Shown: positions 6,860-9,509 of the stretch, in pieces
Position numbering within the stretch: the stretch's first letter is position 1
Layout: each line of letters opens with the position of its first letter
NCBI GenBank assembly: GCA_900772845.1
Contig: CAAGSD010000016.1
Location: 1 to 9,509 of the forward strand
Source: Lachnospiraceae bacterium
GTDB taxonomy: Bacteria > Bacillota > Clostridia > Lachnospirales > Lachnospiraceae
Reading direction: 5' to 3'
DNA: 9,509 nt
Notes under the pieces: generated by a model
Seen by the model: only the letters and a program-made list of their open reading frames with translations
Databases searched by the model: none
Told to the model about the DNA's origin: nothing
Made by a program: the position numbers and the translations under genes

Positions 6860-6950
6860 TATTACTAACCGGCTTCTCCGCGCTTTGCGCTCTCGAATCC
6901 GGCACATACATTCGCATTCCGGGCTATCGCCCTTCTTGCTCATGTATGTT
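6860..6950. repeat. Hairpin-dense spacer upstream of lgt
   Basis: Several inverted repeats are packed into about 90 bases: gcgc-ttt-gcgc (6880-6890), gggc-tatc-gccc (6921-6932), and acatacat (6904-6911) with atgtatgt (6942-6949), which encloses the previous one. The stretch is richer in GC than its flanks and can be read as a Cys/Arg-rich open frame fused to lgt, which I reject as coding. It looks like a repetitive intergenic element, but copy number cannot be seen in this window. Confidence 0.4.
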
Positions 6951-6952
6951 TA

Positions 6953-7012
6953 ATCCGCTAATAGACAGATTACTCTGCCTGCAAGCAGTCTCGTAATCTG
7001 TCTATTGCGGAT
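6953..7012. repeat. 20-bp inverted repeat between ychF and lgt
   Basis: ATCCGC plus AATAGACAGATTAC (6953-6958, 6960-6973) pairs with GTAATCTGTCTATT plus GCGGAT (6993-7006, 7007-7012). All 20 positions match, with a single bulged base (6959) and a 19-base loop that can itself pair ctgc with gcag. It begins eight bases after the ychF stop, where a terminator is expected, yet neither strand shows a T-run after the stem. It could therefore be an RNA-stabilising or processing hairpin, a repeat element, or an unusual terminator. Confidence 0.75.
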
Positions 7013-7019
7013 CTTAGTA

Positions 7020-8117
7020 TTACACGTTGAATCTGAATAGAATCACATCGCCGTCCTGCACCACGTAATCCTTACCTTCCATGCCGACCAGACCCTTTTC
7101 ACGGGCTGCTGCCAGAGAACCCTGCTCCAGCAGATCTTTGTAATTCACTACCTCCGCCTTGATGAAGCCTCGTTCAAAATCGGAATGGATCTTACCAGCT
7201 GCCTGAGGTGCCTTGGTGCCGATCTTAATGGTCCATGCTCTGGTCTCATCCTCACCGGCGGTCAGGAAACTCATCAATCCTAAGATATGATAACTTGCCT
7301 TGATCAGTTTTTCCAGACCGGATTCCTTTAATCCCAGATCGTCTAAAAACATTGCTTTCTCGTCATCATCAAGCTCAGAGATCTCTTCCTCGATCTGTGC
7401 ACAGATCACGAACACCTCACTGTGTTCGCCTGCTGCGAACTCTCTTACTTTCGCCACCATCTCATTGGATGCACCGTCATCTGCCAGATCATCCTCGGCT
7501 ACATTGGCTGCATAGATCACAGGCTTGTAGGTCAACAGATTGTATTCCTTTAACAGTGCCAGTTCATCCTCATCGGTAACATCCAGGCTCTTCGCCATCT
7601 TGCCGCTCTCCAGATGCTCCTTGATACGCTCAAGCAGTGCCAGCTCCTTGGCATAGGTCTTGTCCATTCTGGCTGCCTTGACTACCTTGGACAGTCTTCT
7701 CTCCAGTACTTCCAGATCTGCGAAGATCAGCTCCAGATTGATAGTCTCAATATCACGCAGAGGGTTCACGCTGCCGTCCACATGGATGACATTGGGATCC
7801 TCGAAACATCTTACCACATGTACGATGGCATCCACTTCACGGATATTGCTTAAGAACTGGTTGCCCAGCCCCTCACCCTTGGAGGCACCCTTTACCAGAC
7901 CTGCGATATCTACGAATTCGATCACAGCGGGCGTTACTTTCTTGGAATGATACATCTCTCCCAGTGCCTTTAATCTGTCATCCGGAACTGTTACCACTCC
8001 CACGTTAGGATCGATGGTACAGAAGGGATAGTTGGCGGATTCTGCTCCCGCCTTGGTCAGGGAATTGAAAAGTGTGCTCTTTCCCACGTTAGGAAGACCT
8101 ACAATACCTAATTTCAT
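7020..8117 (-). CDS. ychF: Redox-regulated ATPase YchF (OLA1/Obg-like)
   Basis: A universally conserved TRAFAC-class P-loop protein that hydrolyses ATP rather than GTP and associates with ribosomes. At 365 residues it has the family length. The G1 loop GLPNVGKS is at 7-14, the switch II DIAG at 70-73, and the G4 position reads NVAE (205-208) instead of NKxD, the change that explains ATP preference. A helical hairpin insert follows (about 130-175), and the C-terminal TGS domain covers about 281-364, ending in GDVILFRFNV. AAAGGAG lies 11 bases before the ATG. Upstream is the integrase remnant, so ychF probably has its own promoter in the AT-rich 8118-8220 spacer, but I cannot fix one with confidence. 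Confidence 0.97.
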   Translation of the reverse strand: MKLGIVGLPNVGKSTLFNSLTKAGAESANYPFCTIDPNVGVVTVPDDRLKALGEMYHSKKVTPAVIEFVDIAGLVKGASKGEGLGNQFLSNIREVDAIVHVVRCFEDPNVIHVDGSVNPLRDIETINLELIFADLEVLERRLSKVVKAARMDKTYAKELALLERIKEHLESGKMAKSLDVTDEDELALLKEYNLLTYKPVIYAANVAEDDLADDGASNEMVAKVREFAAGEHSEVFVICAQIEEEISELDDDEKAMFLDDLGLKESGLEKLIKASYHILGLMSFLTAGEDETRAWTIKIGTKAPQAAGKIHSDFERGFIKAEVVNYKDLLEQGSLAAAREKGLVGMEGKDYVVQDGDVILFRFNV

Positions 8118-8220
8118 TTTTATCTTATCTCCTTTAAAAGTATTGATTTTACAAGTTTTTCAAGCCTACGAATTATGCAGGTGTTACATTTTTATAATAA
8201 ATATAAGGATTTTTATAGAA

Positions 8221-8615
8221 TTATATAACCTTCAACGCACCTACTACAAGCTCAATTTCTTTGTATTTTTCGTTCTCAGTAATATGGACATATAAATTCA
8301 TGGTGATTCCGATATTAGAATGTCCCAATATCTTTTGAAGTGTCTTTGGCATCATACCTGCCTCAATACATCTTGTGGCGAATGTATGTCTGAGAACATG
8401 CATCGAAAATCTCTTAATGCCAACTTTATAACGATACTCCATTGTTCTTGATATAGTCAATGTTTTATTCTTGAAATCAATATCGTCCCACTTAAGGCCC
8501 ACAAGTTCTCCAGTACGAAGACCTGTCTGTAGAACAAATCTATATTGATTTTCATAGCTCTGATCTGTGGCTGTCTCAAGAAATCCAGTTCTTTACCTTT
8601 TAAGTCTTTTCCCAT
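8221..8615 (-). pseudogene. Tyrosine recombinase (conjugative-transposon integrase) with internal deletions
   Basis: Three integrase pieces are joined. The N-terminus MGKDLKGKEL starts at ATG 8615 behind AGGGG. From 8583 a different frame opens with FLETATDQSYENQYRF and holds the catalytic Arg in TGLRTGEL. At about 8420 the protein jumps from EYRYKVG straight to IKRFSMHVLRHTFATR, which skips the block that normally lies between (roughly 70-80 residues by my memory of the family). The last piece carries HVLRH (HxxR), the His in LGHSNIG and the catalytic Tyr in MNLYVHIT, and ends in a normal-looking C-terminus. Most of the N-terminal arm-binding and core-binding domains are gone, and the first joint is out of frame. 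Such enzymes insert and excise the element; this copy cannot be a working one. Confidence 0.85.
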
Positions 8616-8629
8616 AATAAGCCCCTTTC

Positions 8630-8682
8630 AAAAAAGAAGCCTAAATACAGTACAAAACATTATACCATAGATAAGCTTCTTT
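8630..8682 (-). terminator. Putative xis terminator with the integrase promoter in its loop
   Basis: On the minus strand AAAGAAGC (8682-8675) pairs with GCTTCTTT (8640-8633), followed by a run of six Ts (8635-8630). The loop is long (34 bases), which weakens the terminator call. It begins 13 bases after the xis stop, and its T-run ends 15 bases before the integrase ATG. Confidence 0.45.
8659..8667 (-). promoter_or_regulatory. Extended -10 promoter for the integrase
   Basis: TGGTATAAT (8667-8659) is a perfect -10 with the TGN extension. No good -35 box lies 17 bases upstream (AACACA), which extended -10 promoters can tolerate. Transcription would begin near 8652, about 37 bases before the integrase start. 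Confidence 0.5.
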
Positions 8683-8695
8683 GTGTTGCATTTTT

Positions 8696-8902
8696 TTAGT
8701 CAAGTTCTATGTTAGCCTCTAGGAACTGCTCAAACGCTCGCCTTTTCACTAATTTCTTTCGTCCAACATAGAGTCCAAAAGGGCAAGATGGTTTTCTCAG
8801 TAAATCTGCAATTCTATTTTGTCCTATGCTACTTAATAAAGCAGCCTCATCTATAGTCAGAAGGATCTTCTCGCTAATTTTTATTTCTTCTTTATTCGCC
8901 AT
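8696..8902 (-). CDS. xis: Excisionase (Xis-like small DNA-binding protein)
   Basis: A 68-residue protein with a predicted winged-helix excisionase fold. LTIDEAALLSSIGQNRIADLLR (about 16-37) matches the helix-turn-helix pattern of conjugative-transposon excisionases. It is followed by the short wing CPFGLYVGRKKLVKRRAFEQFL (about 40-61), rich in basic residues. Such proteins bend DNA at the element ends and steer the integrase toward excision. Position directly upstream of an integrase supports the call. The gene appears whole, but its ribosome site (GGGA, five bases before the ATG) is weak and may come from the foreign flank, because the junction with the ATPase gene lies right at its start codon. 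Expression is uncertain. Confidence 0.8.
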   Translation of the reverse strand: MANKEEIKISEKILLTIDEAALLSSIGQNRIADLLRKPSCPFGLYVGRKKLVKRRAFEQFLEANIELD

Positions 8903-8955
8903 GTTGTTCCCGGCTCATAGGAAAAGAAGACATTCTCCACATGAATACGAATCAT
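8881..8955 (-). pseudogene. 5' stub of an ECF/CbiO-type ABC ATPase gene
   Basis: The ATG at 8955 is two bases after the stop of the T component. It reads MIRIHVENVFFSYEPGT, the typical start of an energy-coupling-factor ATPase (first beta strand and the FSY...G region before the Walker A motif). From about 8903 the frame runs into the xis gene, giving WRIKKK and a stop. No Walker A, signature or Walker B motif remains. The ATPase has been cut off by the integrative-element remnant. Confidence 0.75.
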
Positions 8956-8957
8956 TT

Positions 8958-9509
8958 TTATACGCCTGTAATCATCCGTCTGACCCATAGGATCACCGGC
9001 ACTTTGCGCAGGCCTGCGAATAGCACACACCAGATAAAGAGATACACCAGATCCTGCCGCCGCATGCGTGTATGCACACCCTTCTGATTCGGTGCACGCA
9101 GGGCATATGCCTGTGTCGTGCGGTTCACCTCCGCGAGCAATAGCGTCAGATACCGTCCGGTCAGCATAACCTGCGGCACCATGATCTGCGGCACATGTAG
9201 CAGCTGCAATGCGTAGCAGATCTGTTCCAGCGTCGTCGCGATAAGCAGATAGGACGCCCGCACGGCAAAAATGCCCTTTAACATCAACATAAACATCGAG
9301 ATCACTCCGGTGCGTATACAAAAACCGCCGATCCAGACTGCTATCTGGTCAAAAAACGGATTCGCCAGCCCTACCATGCAGACGAGCGGCAGAACAACAT
9401 GCAGTCGCCGCAGGCACTTACCAAACGATAATTCTGCCAGCAGAAATCCTGCAATCAGATAGACAGCCATCCCCAACAGACCAATCAGATCATATTTTGG
9501 AAATGACAC
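8958..9509 (-). pseudogene. ecfT: ECF transporter T component (CbiQ family), partial and internally deleted
   Basis: The frame is open to the right edge, so the N-terminus is missing; 183 residues are visible. Hydrophobic segments lie at about 8-25, 37-50, 66-90 and 153-170. The CbiQ/EcfT-type stretch LLIATTLEQICYALQLLHVP (87-106) and ALRAPNQKGVH (136-146) are clear; the latter is near the first coupling helix. Directly after GVH (about 9072) the protein goes to RMRRQDLVYLFIWCVLFAGLR, which resembles the last membrane helix. The block with the second coupling helix (usually with an xRG motif) seems to be lost without breaking the frame. T components connect the two ATPases to the substrate-binding S component, and without this helix coupling should fail. 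The substrate cannot be told. With the neighbouring ATPase stub, the transporter is probably dead. Confidence 0.7.

Larger units (their letters stand above)
8221..8902 (-). mobile_element. Remnant of an integrative/conjugative element (xis plus collapsed int)
   Basis: An excisionase gene and the pieces of a tyrosine integrase sit in the order xis-int, as at the end of clostridial conjugative transposons. No transfer, replication or cargo genes remain. One flank is the start of an ABC ATPase gene, whose frame breaks at the xis start codon (about 8903). The other flank is the ychF upstream region. The rest of the ATPase gene is not in the window, so this is not a simple insertion. No convincing attachment-site repeats were found at the two edges. 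Confidence 0.7.

Noticed and set aside
6842..6943. N-terminal extension of lgt (34 codons, Cys/Arg-rich)
   Set aside because: It is unlike any Lgt N-terminus, overlaps strong hairpins, and a good ribosome site supports the ATG at 6841.
5764..8154. Shared 10-mer gattttacaa in front of mraZ (5764-5773) and ychF (8145-8154) as a common promoter element
   Set aside because: The ychF copy has no -10 box at the right distance, so chance in AT-rich DNA is enough.
8187..8962. 10-bp direct repeat catttttata at 8187-8196 and 8953-8962 as attachment sites of the element
   Set aside because: The right copy lies outside the junction, since ATPase coding sequence continues past it to about 8903, and the motif is plain AT-rich sequence.
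1..9509. CRISPR arrays, tRNA or rRNA genes, riboswitches
   Set aside because: I saw no spaced repeat arrays, no cloverleaf-like sequence and no recognisable riboswitch core on either strand.

Overview
All genes read on the minus strand. The window looks like the chromosome of a Lachnospiraceae-type Firmicute. The evidence is the division/cell-wall (dcw) start mraZ-rsmH-ftsL-pbp, clostridial-style GGAGG ribosome sites, U-tract terminators, and an integrase/excisionase pair of the kind carried by gut clostridial conjugative transposons. I placed the organism by gene style, not by a search.

In transcription order (right to left): a damaged ECF transporter locus (T component, cut off by the window edge, then the first codons of an ATPase); a remnant of an integrative element (excisionase plus a collapsed tyrosine integrase); the housekeeping ATPase ychF; a hairpin-rich spacer; lgt (lipoprotein diacylglyceryl transferase); two tandem terminators; a strong mraZ promoter with four 10-bp-phased MraZ boxes; then mraZ, rsmH, an ftsL-like gene and a full class B penicillin-binding protein. 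A strong terminator follows, then a second class B PBP that is cut off right after its SxN motif. A 150-bp foreign-looking stretch with a promoter comes next, and finally the end of an IS3-family (IS150-like) insertion sequence that runs off the left edge.

The middle (about 1469-8117) is intact and makes functional sense: MraZ controls the operon, RsmH methylates 16S rRNA, and the FtsL-like protein and class B PBP act in septal peptidoglycan synthesis. Lgt and YchF are independent housekeeping genes upstream. Both flanks are scarred. On the right are an ATPase stub, a T component that appears to lack an internal block, and an integrase with two internal losses. On the left the second PBP has lost its C-terminal catalytic part, and the dcw cluster stops before mraY.

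I see no clear candidate for a new multi-gene system. The most interesting signals are small regulatory designs: an IS end that can fold its transposase ribosome site into a long hairpin, a terminator whose 3' arm carries the ribosome site of the next gene, and an integrase promoter that sits inside the loop of a terminator.
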